DNA from: Nocardia mangyaensis
GTDB taxonomy: Bacteria > Actinomycetota > Actinomycetes > Mycobacteriales > Mycobacteriaceae
Length of the DNA stretch: 64,000 nt
Direction: 5' to 3'
NCBI RefSeq assembly: GCF_001886715.1
Contig: NZ_CP018082.1
Span: forward strand, 6,510,001 to 6,574,000
Shown: in pieces, positions 1 through 28,115 of the stretch
How positions within the stretch are numbered: position 1 is the first letter of the stretch
Layout: every line of letters starts with the position of its first letter
Translations under genes and position numbers: made by a program
The notes under the pieces: model-generated
Seen by the model: the letters and a program-made list of their open reading frames with translations, nothing else
What the model was told of the DNA's origin: nothing
Databases searched by the model: none

Positions 1-2996
1 GAGAATGGCCGCGGCGTCGTCGTCGAAGCGGTCGGTGCTGTACTCGAGTTCGAGGCCGAGGTGGCCGTCGGGGTCGGCGGGCGCGGAGACGATGAAGTGC
101 ACGCCGTCGGCCGGGCGCGGGGTGTCGAAGCGCATCGCGGTGAGTTCGAGGCCGGGGACGGTGAACGGGTCGGCGCCGGTGTCGAGGTAGCTCAGGGTCA
201 CCGGGCCGAGCGGACCGGCGATCGCGCAGGCCTCACTGGTGGCCGCGGCGGCGGCCGCGACCATGGGATCGGGTTCGGCGCACAGGATCTCGGCCAGGGT
301 GGTGGCGCCCGCGACGGCGGCTCCGGCCTGCCAGGCCAGCAGAACCGTCACCGCGGCCCGGACGACGGCGAACGGCGGAACCGCGTGACGGCGAGCCAAT
401 TCCGCGATCCGCGCGCCTATTCCGGCGCCGACTCTGGCCCGCATGCTCGCGCTGCGCCCGCGAACCGGTTCCGCAGCAACGGGTTTGACCAGCTCTCCGA
501 GCCGGACCAGAGCCGCGGTGGTGCCGTCGATCTCCCAGCGGGCGAGTTCACCGGTGCGGAACATGCGTTCGCCGGGGATGCCGAAGGGATTGGCGACGAA
601 GCGATCCGCGGTCGGCACCGGACCGTCGCGGTAGCCGCGGGCCAGCTGCGCGCCCGCCAGGTACAGCTCACCGGCGGCACCCGGGCTGGTAGGTCGCAGG
701 CGTCGGTCCAGGACGTAGACGCGCCGGTTCCATTCGCGGACCCGCACGGCGGGCGGCTCCGGCGCGTCGGCGCGGGGCGCCACCGGATAGGTCAGGGTGA
801 CAGTCGCTTCGGCGCGGCCGTAGTCGTGGTGCAGTCGCGCGCCGATCACGGCGCCGAACGCGCGGACCTCGGCGGCGGACAGGGGGGTGCCGAGTACGAC
901 GACGCTGCGCAGCGAGGCGATCTCGGTCCGCAGTCCGGCGCGCGCGACATGGTCGGTGAACGCGGCGAGGCGGCGCGGAGTGAAGTCGGCCGCGGTGATG
1001 CCGTAGGCGGCGATGATCTCGGCCTGGGTCGCCGGATCGGGCGGTTCGGCCAGCACCACGGTGGCACCGACTCGCAAGGGCAGCAGGAAGCCGTGCCATT
1101 CGGTGACCTCGCCCGCGCCCGCCTGATGCAGGTACACATCGCGACCGGTGAACCCGTGGCGGCCCTGCATGCCGGTCACCCGGTGCACCGCGGCGGCATG
1201 GCTGACGGTGATGCCCTGGGTGGCGCCGTGCGGGTACAGCACGAACGCCGGGTGCTGCGGCAGCACCGGAGCTCGGCGCTCGGCGCGCAGGATCGGCTCG
1301 TCGAAGTAATCCGACAGCGGCACGGCGTCCACGACGACGACGGGAATGTCGTACACCGCACCGTGATTGCGTTCGGCGACGGCTAGCACGAGTGCCGGGT
1401 CGACGACCGGAGGGAGGACCCCCGTGCCGATGTCGGCCGGAACCACCGCGCCGCCCGCTTTGAGCACGGCGTACATCGCCACGACCAGCTCGACCGAACG
1501 CGGAATGTCGATGAGGACCGCCGATTCCGGCCCGACACCGAGTGCGATCAGATGCCGGGCCAGCTGATTGGTTCGCCGGTCCAGGTCGCCGTAGGTGATG
1601 ATCGCGGTCGGGCCCGCCGCGCCGGGTGCGTGTACCACCGCGGGGTCGAACGGGGTCGCGGCCGCCTGGGCCTCGAACTCGTCGAGCAGCAGTTCGCCGG
1701 GGAGGCCGCCGTGGCGGGTTCCGGTGACGAGCCGGTCGGGCCGGTCCTCGACGCGGCCGACGAATTCGATCTCGGCGGTCCAGTCCGCACCCGGCGGCCT
1801 GCGCCGGACCAGGTCGCCGGTGGCGAACATGCGGTCGTCGACCGGGCCGATGGGGTTGGCGAGGAAGGTGGCGGCGGTGGCCTGCCTGCCGACATAGCCG
1901 CGCGCCAATTGCACACCGGAGACGTAGAGTTCGCCGATTTCGCCGTCGGGGACCGGGCACAGGTGCTTGTCGAGGATCAGCAGTTCGACATCGTCGGCGG
2001 CCGACCCGATCGGGACCACCTCCAGATCGGCGCCGGTGACCTCGTGCGCCACGACCTCTCCGGCCGTCTCCGGCCTGCCGTACACGTGCCACAGGGTGGC
2101 GCCGCTGACCGCGCGCAGGGCGGCGCCGGTCTTCGCGGGCAGCGGGGCACCGCAGCTCAGGACGACGCGCAGCGAGTCGAGGCGCTCCTCGGCATCGGGC
2201 AGCGCGGCCAGCTCGGCGAGCTGATCAGGATCGAAGCAGGCGGCGGTGACGCCGGTTTCGGCGATGGACTTGGCGAGCGACGCGGCGGTCGGGAGGACCA
2301 GGCTGGCGCCGGTCTGCAGGGCGAGCAGCATCTCCCCCACAGCGGCCTGGCCGGTGAGCGGCGCGTGCCAGAGCACCGAATCGCCGGGTCCGATGCCGCA
2401 CAGCCGCTGCCGCCAGACCGAATTGGCTTGTGCGGCGCGGTGTCCGACCACCACCGCGGTGGACGCGGCGATGTCGACCACCAGGTAGGCCGGGTTGTCG
2501 GCGCCCGGCCCTGGTAGCTCGTCGGGTTCCGGATCGGCCGCCGGGGTGTCGGTGCGCAGGACCGGAACGCCGGTGCCGGTCGGGTGGGGCGCGCCCGCAG
2601 TGGTGAGCATGAGCACCGGAGCGGCCAGGGTGACGGTGCGGCGCTGCAGGTCGGTGGGCGCTTCCGGGTCGAGCAGGACGAACGCGCCACCCGCGGTGAG
2701 CACCGCGTGCACGGCGACGACCAGTTCGCTCGAGCGCGGCAGCGACACCGCGACGGTGGTCTCGGGACCGACCCCGCGCTCGGCCAGGGTGGCCGCCAGC
2801 GCGTCGACTCGTTCGGCCAGCGCACCGTAGGTGAGCCGGTCGGCCCCGTCGACAACCGCGACGGCATCGGGGTCGTGCCTGGCGTGGTGGGTGAACGCGG
2901 CGAGCAGGGTCGCCGGGTCAGGCGGGCGTTCACCCGCCTGGTCGGCGAGCAGCGCGTCGAGTGAGACAGCGGCCGTGACCGAATCCGTATGCGACA

Positions 2997-2997
<1 letters not shown>
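1..2997 (-). CDS. NRPS-like protein with eroded A-A-C domains (partial, runs off left edge)
   Basis: The frame is open for 999 codons from ATG at 2997 to the window edge. The start overlaps the stop of the upstream NRPS gene (ATGA), so the two are translationally coupled. Residues about 20-440 align with an adenylation domain, but the P-loop (A3) is missing: AYLVVDIAAST runs straight into AVVVGHRAA where TSGSTGxPKG belongs. A5 reads HVYGRPETAG, and nothing resembles A8-A10 or a carrier domain. A second A-like domain follows (about 440-850). Its A3 is reduced to YPHGATQGITVS with the lysine lost, A5 reads HDYGRAEAT, and again there is no A8-A10 and no carrier domain. From about 860 to the edge is a condensation-domain remnant: a LARRH...VVRAAVTVLLAW segment and the terminal ELEYSTDRFDDD motif, without HHxxxDG. 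Adenylation and condensation activity look lost in the visible part. Functional modules could follow beyond the edge. Confidence 0.8.
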
Positions 2998-21188
<18,191 letters not shown>

Positions 21189-21654
21189 CAGAGCCTCCTC
21201 ACTCGCGAAAAACAGCAGACCGAACACTTTTCGGGCAGCACGAAGACACCTGGGCACTTCGTGAACCGAGAGATTCGGTGTGAGCGCGGTGGGCGCGATG
21301 CCGCACCAGCGCAGGATCCCCGACAGATCATGTGGACGAGATCGACGGCTCGATCGGCCGTCGGCGCGACAGACGTTTTCGTCCGTCGCGAGGTGTCTAA
21401 CTGATGATCGTTCCTCCAACGTCGCGGCCGAGGCGCACTGCCGATGCCCCGGCTTTGTTGTCTGTTACATCACATGGCGCCTGTCCATGCCTTGCAGACA
21501 CTATGCCGTCGGTTAATAAAAAGGAACTTTTTCCGCTAAAAAAATCGGACGAGCGTCCAGTCCGCTCCGAGGCCTCCCCACGACCTGGGCAGCAGTGTGC
21601 GCTCGGCCACACCCTGGCCAACTTTGTGATCTAGCACACTGTTCGAAGCCGAGA
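21189..21654. other. Intergenic region between GAF regulator and NRPS gene (NRPS leader)
   Basis: A 466-bp non-coding stretch between two minus-strand genes. It holds a possible intrinsic terminator for the regulator gene (21538-21558), an unusually AT-rich patch around 21511-21545, and about 330 bp of leader before the NRPS start with its strong Shine-Dalgarno sequence. The NRPS promoter probably lies here, but I cannot place clear -35/-10 boxes. I looked for an IdeR-type iron box (TTAGGTTAGGCTAACCTAA-like) and saw none. Confidence 0.5.
21538..21558 (-). terminator. Possible intrinsic terminator after GAF regulator gene
   Basis: Read on the minus strand, the short inverted repeat GGACG-CT-CGTCC (21547-21558) is followed within two bases by seven T residues (21544-21538). 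It lies about 97 nt beyond the regulator stop. The stem is short (4-5 bp) and the loop tight, so strength is uncertain. It would separate regulator transcription from the NRPS gene. Confidence 0.4.
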
Positions 21655-23019
21655 CTATGAGCCGAAACGTTGCATCTGCGTTGCATCGGCGCCGAGGCGC
21701 CGGTCGAGGACCCGGATCTTGGCCTCGATCTGCGCATACAGCGGCGAGTCACGGTCGACTGTCGCCCGGTAGGCGGCCCAGGCCGCGGCATCGTCACGGC
21801 CGTCGGCCCCCGCGGTCCAGCGGCGCAGCACGCCGGGATCGCCGGAAGCGAGCACCGCGGTGCGCAACCGCACCCGCAACTCGTCGCGGATGTCGCAGAT
21901 GCCGGGCGCGGAGGAGCGCGGCAGCACCGGACCGGCGTAGAACCGCAATGCGGTTTCGATATCACCGGAGTCGAGTGCCGCCCGTAACGCCTCCACATCG
22001 GTTGCGACATGCACGCGCAGACGGTATGGGCGTGATCCGACGACGGAGGCGCCGATCACCGACCGTAAGCGCGACATCGCCGCGCGGATCGTGCCGTTGT
22101 CCAGATCCGTGTCGTCGAGCAGCAGCGCCAGGTGATCGGCGCCGAGCCCTTCGGGATGCTCGGTGAGCAACAACAGGATCTCGGCGTGCCGCTGCGAGAG
22201 CGGCACCCGCTCCCCCGCCGTACTCAATTGCGGCTGGCCGAGTCCGAGGACCTCGAGACCCAGCAGGGCGCGCTCGGGTTCGGGCTGGTGCGTGGGAACC
22301 GCGGTCACGTCGCCGCGACCGGCGCGCATCGCCCGCAGCACCAGGTCCATTTCGGCAGCGGTCGCCGCGGCCTTGACCAGAGCGAGGATCTCGGGCTTGG
22401 CCACCCGCATCCCGCCCGCAATCATCAGAACACCGATCAGGCGCCCATCCGGCTCGTGCACGGGGGCCGCGGCGCCGGTGATCTGGTGCATGCGATGCAG
22501 GAAGTGTTCGGGTCCGTGGATCCAGGTCGCGCGGCCGGTACGCACGACGAGACCGACAGCATTGGTGCCGACGCGGCGTTCACTGAGATCGTCGCCCTCG
22601 CGCACACCGATCTCGGCGACGGCCGCGACCTGGTCGGGATGACCGTGCACGGAGAGCACCCGGCCGAATTGATCGGCCACGGTCACGATCAATCCGGCGT
22701 GCGCCGCGTCCTGGACCAGCAGTTTGTCGATGAGCGGCATGAGGGCGGCGATGGGATGGGCATCGCGATAGCGCGCCAGGTCGGCACCACGCAGACCCCG
22801 ACCGTCGAGCACGTCCATCGGATCGACTCCGCCGCGCACACTGCGCAACCAGGATTCGAGGACGAGCGGACGCAGCAGGCCGGCCAGCTGGGTCAGCTGT
22901 TCACCACCGGCACTGAGAAATCCATGGGCCTGTGCGGCATAGGCTTCCAGAGCTCCGAGCTGTGCGCCCGCCTCCGCTGCCTGCCGTGGGGGCCGCCCAC
23001 CTGCAAGATTGCTGACCAT
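21655..23019 (-). CDS. GAF-domain transcriptional regulator with C-terminal winged helix
   Basis: A 454-residue protein. The central part (about 85-235) is GAF-like, with VTVADQFGRVLSVHG, RRVGTNAVGLVVRTGRATWIHG and a segment GAAAPVHEPDGRLIGVLMIAGG typical of AcoR-type ligand-sensing regulators. The region around 270-370 (LSQRHAEILLLLTEHPEGL and IRAAMSRLRSVIG) fits a winged-helix DNA-binding domain of the kind seen in SARP/OmpR-like activators. There is no sigma-54 AAA domain, so it is not a classical enhancer-binding protein. The ATG at 23019 has an AAAGG site upstream. It sits between the mycofactocin genes and the NRPS gene on the same strand and could sense a small molecule for either neighbour. 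The target is inferred only from position. Confidence 0.75.
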   Translation of the reverse strand: MVSNLAGGRPPRQAAEAGAQLGALEAYAAQAHGFLSAGGEQLTQLAGLLRPLVLESWLRSVRGGVDPMDVLDGRGLRGADLARYRDAHPIAALMPLIDKLLVQDAAHAGLIVTVADQFGRVLSVHGHPDQVAAVAEIGVREGDDLSERRVGTNAVGLVVRTGRATWIHGPEHFLHRMHQITGAAAPVHEPDGRLIGVLMIAGGMRVAKPEILALVKAAATAAEMDLVLRAMRAGRGDVTAVPTHQPEPERALLGLEVLGLGQPQLSTAGERVPLSQRHAEILLLLTEHPEGLGADHLALLLDDTDLDNGTIRAAMSRLRSVIGASVVGSRPYRLRVHVATDVEALRAALDSGDIETALRFYAGPVLPRSSAPGICDIRDELRVRLRTAVLASGDPGVLRRWTAGADGRDDAAAWAAYRATVDRDSPLYAQIEAKIRVLDRRLGADATQMQRFGS

Positions 23020-23124
23020 TTGCCTTTCTTTCCCGATACAAACTGTACCGGTGAGTTATCGGCCCAATCGCCAGAAGTGTGGGTTTGTCCGGCAGGTCAC
23101 ATCGTGGTATCAGCCGTCACTTCG

Positions 23125-24762
23125 TCACACCGCCATGGATTCGGCTATGGCCGAGGCCTGCATCACCACGGTGGCCTGCGGACCACGGCCCAGCGGGACC
23201 GGCACGATGGACAGATCGGCGACCGTCAGCGCGTCGATGCCGTGCACCGCGCCGAGCTCGTCGACGACGGCGCGCTCGTCCTCGGCCGGGCCCATTCGGC
23301 AGGTGCCCGAGAGATGCTGGGAAGTGCCCAGGTGCGTGCGCAACCAGGGATCCTCGACCTGGCCGACCCGCAGGCCCACCAGTTCGGCTGCCAACTCGAC
23401 TCCGGTGCGCAACCTGGCACGGTCCTCGGCAGCGCGCAGGTAGCCCTGTTCGATGTGCGGGGGGACAGTCGGATCGGCGGAGACCAGGAGCAGTTCGCCG
23501 GTCGACTCGGGACGCATCAGCGCAACGCCCAGTCGGCGAAGACCCGGCGTGAACATCGGGGTGTACGGACGAAGCTCGAGGTCGTCGACCTCGAGGACGT
23601 ATTCGAGCGCGACTCCCGCCGCGGCGGGAGTCGGCCCCGGGAACTCGAGGCCGATCTCCGGGTGATCGGTGCACCAGAGCCCCACCGGGGCGGGCAGGAC
23701 GACCGGTACGCCGAGCGAGCGAAGCTGCGATTCGGGCCCGATCCCGGAACGGATCAGCAGTGCCGCCGACTCCACCGCCCCCGCGCACAACACCACCCGA
23801 TCGGCGTACGCCTGTCCGCGCGCCCGGCCCCGTACCCACTCCACACCGACGACTCGGTTTCCGCGCAGGAGCAGCCGCGTCGCCATCGTCGATCCGATGA
23901 CTGTCAGATTGGGCCGATCGAGAGCCGGATACAGATGAGTGACCGCAGGTCCGGCCCGCCGCCCCGCCGACATCGCCAGGGGAACTCGGCCGAACCCCGC
24001 CTCGGAGCACGCGGCCATGGGCCTTCCGCCGAATTCCGCCGCTGCCCGATCGGCATTCGATGGCGGAGGACCGACGGCCGAATCCGCCCGGACGGTGCAC
24101 CGCCGCTCGTGGTCACTGGTCGAGGCCGCCGAACCGGTGCCTGCCGCGGCGTCGGCGATCGGAGCGGAGTCGGTGTCGGGGGCTGCGGTGGGGTCGACCG
24201 AACTCGCGGTGTCGGGCGCCGGCGACCAGGCCCTGGTCCATGGTGTGGGTTCCCGCAGCGCGTTGAGGTCGGCTCGCTCCCCGAACCCCGCCGCCGCGCA
24301 GGCTCTGGCGAACTCAGCACTGAACGGAGTGGGGTGCGCGGTACGCAGCACCGGGATGGGGCCGCGGTCGCCGTGGCCGGGAGCGGTGCCGAAGTCGAGA
24401 TCGTGTTCGAGTGCGCGGAAAGTCGGCAGGACCGCGTCGAACGACCACCGGGAGCTACGGGCCGCAGCGCTCCACGCCGCGAAGTCCGTTGCCGGTGGGC
24501 GGACGAAATAGCTTCCGTTGACAGCGCCGGAGCCGCCGATCATTTTGCCGCGCACCAGGTTTCCCGGGTACCGCCACACCACGGGGGATTCCGGGCCGAC
24601 CGGGAGGTGGGCGGGGTCGAGGAGTTCGGCGGGCAGGTCGGCCAGTGACGCCCAGACCGGACCGGCCTCGAGCACTCGCACAGCGTGGGCCGGATCGGCG
24701 CTGAGCCGGGCGGCGAGCACGCAGCCCGCCGACCCCGCGCCGACGATCAGAGTGCTCGTCAC
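23125..24762 (-). CDS. mftG: Mycofactocin-associated GMC oxidoreductase MftG, with a large insertion
   Basis: A glucose-methanol-choline family FAD oxidoreductase, about 545 residues. The N-terminus has the dinucleotide-binding motif LIVGAGSAGCVLAARL, followed by the GMC signature RGKMIGGSGAVNGSYF (about 71-86). Near the C-terminus lie the active-site histidine segment TSQHLSGTCRMG and the closing GMC segment (VADLSIVPVPLGRGPQAT). MftG is reported to pass electrons from reduced mycofactocin to the respiratory chain. The GTG start at 24762 lies 10 nt after the mftF stop, consistent with one operon. Odd feature: residues about 171-255 form a low-complexity Ala/Ser/Asp/Pro-rich stretch with no counterpart in MftG proteins as I remember them. 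The substrate-binding fold on both sides seems intact. Confidence 0.85.
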   Translation of the reverse strand: MTSTLIVGAGSAGCVLAARLSADPAHAVRVLEAGPVWASLADLPAELLDPAHLPVGPESPVVWRYPGNLVRGKMIGGSGAVNGSYFVRPPATDFAAWSAAARSSRWSFDAVLPTFRALEHDLDFGTAPGHGDRGPIPVLRTAHPTPFSAEFARACAAAGFGERADLNALREPTPWTRAWSPAPDTASSVDPTAAPDTDSAPIADAAAGTGSAASTSDHERRCTVRADSAVGPPPSNADRAAAEFGGRPMAACSEAGFGRVPLAMSAGRRAGPAVTHLYPALDRPNLTVIGSTMATRLLLRGNRVVGVEWVRGRARGQAYADRVVLCAGAVESAALLIRSGIGPESQLRSLGVPVVLPAPVGLWCTDHPEIGLEFPGPTPAAAGVALEYVLEVDDLELRPYTPMFTPGLRRLGVALMRPESTGELLLVSADPTVPPHIEQGYLRAAEDRARLRTGVELAAELVGLRVGQVEDPWLRTHLGTSQHLSGTCRMGPAEDERAVVDELGAVHGIDALTVADLSIVPVPLGRGPQATVVMQASAIAESMAV

Positions 24763-24772
24763 GCAGCCGGAC

Positions 24773-26179
24773 TCAGCTGGGCGGGACGTGCGGCTTGAGC
24801 GCCTCGAAACTGCGCGCCCGGATGACACCGAGCCACAGGCCACTGCCGTAGGCCACATCGTCGATGCGCTTGTAGGCCACGTACCGCACCGGATCGAGGC
24901 CACCGGAGTCGCGATGGGTGAACCAGTCGGCCAGCCCGTCGGCGAGCGCCATGGTGACGGCGATCTTCCTGATCCGGCTCGACAGCAGCACCGCCAGCAG
25001 CGTCACCGGCCAATAGTCCCGGCACATCGCCGAGGCCAGCCGCCACAGTCCGGCGAAGAAGCCGCGGGCCAGATAGACCGCCGCGATCCGGGTCGGGTTG
25101 TCCAGTTCGGCGAACACGCGCCGCAGCCGGATCAGGGCGGTGCCGAGGGTGACCAGTCCGCCGAGCAGCCCCCACTTGGACAGCGTCGCGAACAGCAAGG
25201 TGGCCAGCACCGTCCAGGTGGGCACCGACAGCGGCGAGACCATGCCCGCGTGCCGCTTACCCAGCGGCGCGGCGCCGGTGCCGTAGAACATCCGTCGCCC
25301 GAACCAGGCGCGGAAGCCGACCCGGTGATCGTGGGCGACGTGCGCGGCCGGCTCGTAGCGCAGCCGCCAGCCCGCCCGCTCCAGCCGCCAGCACAGGTCG
25401 ACGTCCTCGGCCACCTGCATCGATTCGTCGAAGCCGCCCTCGCCGAGCAGCGCGGCCCGGCGCGCCAGCAGCGCCGCGCTCGGCACATACGACACGACCC
25501 CGCCCGCGTGCACCGCCGACTCCCGCCTGCCCAGGTCGAGCGAGGAGCGGGTGTGCTCGTAGCGAGCCAGCGCGTTGGACTCCTTGTCCAGCGCGACGAT
25601 TCGCGGGGCGACCAGCGCGACCTGTGGATCGCTGAAGTGTCCGAGCATCACCTCGAGCCACCCGCTGCGCGGCACCACATCGGAGTCGAGGAACGCGACG
25701 AAGCCCGTTGTCGCCGCCCGCAATCCGGCATTCCGGGCAGCGGCGGGGCCGAGCGGGCGCTCGTGGCGCAGCACCGTCACCTGGCAGCGGCCCTGGCGCG
25801 GCGGGATGCGCACCGGCTCGTCAGAACCGTCGTCGACGACGATCACAGGGTGACCGCGCAGGGTGGCGAGTAGCCGCAACAACCCGTCGGCGTTGTTGTA
25901 GAGCGGAATGACGATGGTGATGTCGTCGAGAGAGGGCAGCAGTCGCGGACGCGGGTTCGCCACACCGGAATCGAGCAGGCGGCGGGCGACGATCGCGGAC
26001 TTGGTATCGGTCACCTCCAGGTACCCGTCGCCGATCAACTCGGCGGCCTCAGGGGCCAGACGCAGCATCCGCGCGGGGGATCCACCGATCAGGATCCGAC
26101 CCCCGGAAAATGCGCGTACCCGTGGATCGATCCGTACCCCGAAGCCGTCGGGCAGACGATCATGGCGCATTCCTCGCAT
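24773..26179 (-). CDS. mftF: Mycofactocin glycosyltransferase MftF (GT2 family)
   Basis: About 468 residues. The first 80 residues are an MftF-type N-terminal region ([12 protein letters not shown], then [15 protein letters not shown]). A GT2 glycosyltransferase domain follows, with [33 protein letters not shown], the metal-binding FLDSDVVP, and the acceptor/catalytic segment [18 protein letters not shown]. The C-terminal third has hydrophobic segments ([22 protein letters not shown]) suggesting membrane association. MftF adds beta-1,4-glucose units to premycofactocin. The start is uncertain: ATG codons lie at 26209, 26206, 26179 and 26170, and none has a well-placed ribosome-binding site. 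I prefer 26179 from the usual short leader before RLPDGF. It follows the mftB-mftC gene where mftD and mftE would normally come first. Confidence 0.88.
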   Translation of the reverse strand: MRGMRHDRLPDGFGVRIDPRVRAFSGGRILIGGSPARMLRLAPEAAELIGDGYLEVTDTKSAIVARRLLDSGVANPRPRLLPSLDDITIVIPLYNNADGLLRLLATLRGHPVIVVDDGSDEPVRIPPRQGRCQVTVLRHERPLGPAAARNAGLRAATTGFVAFLDSDVVPRSGWLEVMLGHFSDPQVALVAPRIVALDKESNALARYEHTRSSLDLGRRESAVHAGGVVSYVPSAALLARRAALLGEGGFDESMQVAEDVDLCWRLERAGWRLRYEPAAHVAHDHRVGFRAWFGRRMFYGTGAAPLGKRHAGMVSPLSVPTWTVLATLLFATLSKWGLLGGLVTLGTALIRLRRVFAELDNPTRIAAVYLARGFFAGLWRLASAMCRDYWPVTLLAVLLSSRIRKIAVTMALADGLADWFTHRDSGGLDPVRYVAYKRIDDVAYGSGLWLGVIRARSFEALKPHVPPS

Positions 26180-26311
26180 GCTATGCGCAGTTGGCCTTCC
26201 AGACATCATCACCCCACAAAAAAGGAGGAAAGTCCGCCCGAAATGCCGCCGTGACCGATAGCCAGCCCCATGAACAAGATCGGCAGCGCACTCCTGGCAA
26301 CCGGTCTCGCC

Positions 26312-27793
26312 TCAGCCGAGTGGACTCTCGTTGCACGCCTTGGCAGGCGGGCGCTTGACGGTCAGCGGCAGCGACACCCGACCACGGGTCCGCACCGGCC
26401 GCGAATGGTCGACCGCGGGTCGTGGAATGGTGCGCCCCGGCAGGGACAGCGCCGCTTCGCCATAGCCCTGCACGCATTCCGGATCGGGTCCGTTGGCGGG
26501 CAGGCCGGTGAAGAACTTGGCCGCCATGCAGCCGCCGCGGCACGCGTCGTAGTGCGCGCACTTGGTGCAGGCGCCGCCGTCGACCGGCTCGCGCAGTTCG
26601 GCGAACAGTGCGGAGTTGGTCCACACCGCGTCGAAACCGCCCTCGGTGACGATGTTTCCAGCCTTGAACCGGTCGTGGATGGCGAACGGGCAGGCGTAGA
26701 CATCGCCGACCGGGTCGACCAGGCAGACCACCCGGCCCGCGCCGCACATGTTCAGACCGGGCAGGGCCGAGCCGAAGGCGGACAGGTGGAAGAAGGAGTC
26801 GCCGGTGAGTACGCCGTCGCCGTTGCGGACCAGCCAGTCGTAGAGCTCGCGCTGCTGTTCGGGCAGCGGGTGCAGTTCGTCCCACACGTCGGCGCCGCGG
26901 CCCGAGGGACGCAACCGGGTCAGGCGCAGGGTGGCGCCGTAACGGTCGGCGATGGCCTTGAATTCGTCGAGCTGGCTGATGTTGTGGCGGGTGGCGACCA
27001 CCGAGAGCTTCGCGTCCTTGAAACCGGCGGCGGCCAGGTTCGACAGTGCCTTGATGGCGGTGTCGTAGGAGCCGGGACCGCGCACCGCGTCGTTGACCGC
27101 GGCGTCGGCGCCGTCGAGGGAGATCTGCACGTCGACGTAGTCGCTGGCGGCCAGCCGCGCGGCGACCTGCTCGTTGATCCGAACGCCGTTGGTGGAGAAC
27201 TTCACTCCCACGTGGTGGGCGGTGGCGTAGTCGACCAGCTCCCAGAAGTCCGGGCGCACGGTGGGTTCGCCGCCGCCGATGTTGACGTAGAAGATCTGCA
27301 TGCGCTCGAACTCGTCGATCAGCGCCTTGCACTGCTCGGTGCTCAGCTCGTCGGGGTCACGCCGTCCCGAGGAGGACAGGCAGTGCACGCACGACAGGTT
27401 GCACGCGTAGGTGAGCTCCCAGGTCAGGCAGATCGGTGCCGCCAGACCCGATTCGAAACGGTCGATCAGCCGGCCGCCCTGCGGGGCGCCGGTGGGGGCA
27501 GGCATGCTCGGTGCCGCCACCGGAGTGACCGGGCCCGGTGCGGGCACGATCATGTCGGTGTCGGCGAGCTGGGTGAGCGCTTTGATGTGCACGTCGGAGC
27601 CGCCGACCCCGGTGGCACGCAGCGCCTCCCGCACCGAGGGGTGCGCGGGCAGTGACTGGACCACCTCGACCAGATCGCGGCTCTTGAGGAACGAGAGCTT
27701 GCGGGTGCCGAAGTGGTACAGCAGCGCACCGAAGGATTCCGGCCGCAGCGAGACGCGCGGATGCAGCGCCCAGCGGGTGTCGAGGTCGAGCAC
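26312..27793 (-). CDS. mftC: MftB-MftC fusion: peptide chaperone (RRE) joined to radical SAM maturase
   Basis: One 493-residue frame holds two proteins that are usually separate. Residues 1-83 are MftB-like (RRE chaperone that binds MftA): WALHPRVSLRPESFGALLYHFGT, then SFLKSRDLVEVVQSL. Residues about 84-107 are a Pro/Ala-rich linker. From about 108 it is MftC: WELTYACNLSCVHC carries the radical SAM cluster cysteines (131, 135, 138), followed by YVNIGGGEPTVR and VDVQISLDG. A SPASM region with cysteines comes at LNMCGAGRVVCL, VYACPF, ACTKCAHYDACRGGC and PDPECVQGY. MftC decarboxylates and cross-links the C-terminal Val-Tyr of MftA. GTG at 27793 has GGAGG 5 nt upstream; ATG at 27805, two bases after the mftA stop, is the alternative. 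An internal ATG in the linker (residue 97) could also give free MftC. Confidence 0.9.
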   Translation of the reverse strand: MLDLDTRWALHPRVSLRPESFGALLYHFGTRKLSFLKSRDLVEVVQSLPAHPSVREALRATGVGGSDVHIKALTQLADTDMIVPAPGPVTPVAAPSMPAPTGAPQGGRLIDRFESGLAAPICLTWELTYACNLSCVHCLSSSGRRDPDELSTEQCKALIDEFERMQIFYVNIGGGEPTVRPDFWELVDYATAHHVGVKFSTNGVRINEQVAARLAASDYVDVQISLDGADAAVNDAVRGPGSYDTAIKALSNLAAAGFKDAKLSVVATRHNISQLDEFKAIADRYGATLRLTRLRPSGRGADVWDELHPLPEQQRELYDWLVRNGDGVLTGDSFFHLSAFGSALPGLNMCGAGRVVCLVDPVGDVYACPFAIHDRFKAGNIVTEGGFDAVWTNSALFAELREPVDGGACTKCAHYDACRGGCMAAKFFTGLPANGPDPECVQGYGEAALSLPGRTIPRPAVDHSRPVRTRGRVSLPLTVKRPPAKACNESPLG

Positions 27794-27807
27794 GCCTGCC
27801 TCCATGA

Positions 27808-27912
27808 TCAGTACACGCCGCACATGCCGTCGATGCTGACCTCTTCGATCAGCGTCTCGGTGACCAGGTCCTCGTCGGTTTCGACGGTCGCACGCGTCGC
27901 GTTCTCTGACAT
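27808..27912 (-). CDS. mftA: Mycofactocin precursor peptide MftA
   Basis: A 34-residue peptide starting [16 protein letters not shown] and ending IDGMCGVY, the hallmark C-terminus of MftA. The last Val-Tyr is the part converted by MftC into the redox cofactor core. The acidic middle ([14 protein letters not shown]) matches the leader recognised by MftB. The ATG has GGAGGT 4 nt upstream (27917-27922). The stop is followed after a few bases by the MftB-MftC gene, so precursor and maturase are co-transcribed and probably translationally coupled. Confidence 0.96.
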   Translation of the reverse strand: MSENATRATVETDEDLVTETLIEEVSIDGMCGVY

Positions 27913-28115
27913 GACTACCTCCATTGTGTTGCCGGTCACCTCGAACCTTAACGTCAGTCACTGCCATAAAGGAGCGAAATCGAAAATCTCGCTGTCCGCC
28001 GACCACCGATTCGCACAGCCGCCCCCGGGTGATCTGCGCCCCTCTAGACTGCCGGGAGCAGGACGGGAACGGGATCGCGCTGCGGCCCGGTGTCAGTAGA
28101 GGTGAGGCAAAAGCT

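Noticed and set aside
21189..21654. IdeR/iron box in the NRPS leader
   Set aside because: No sequence close to TTAGGTTAGGCTAACCTAA was found, so iron control is not claimed.
22132..24648. Long plus-strand frame opposite the GAF regulator and mftG
   Set aside because: Low-complexity translation without motifs, while both minus-strand genes show clear family signatures.
28029..28042. The 14-mer GTGATCTGCGCCCC, present here and at 59337-59350, as a shared promoter element
   Set aside because: Repeated 14-mers are expected by chance in a GC-rich window of this size, and the spacing to the following TA-rich hexamer differs between the two sites.
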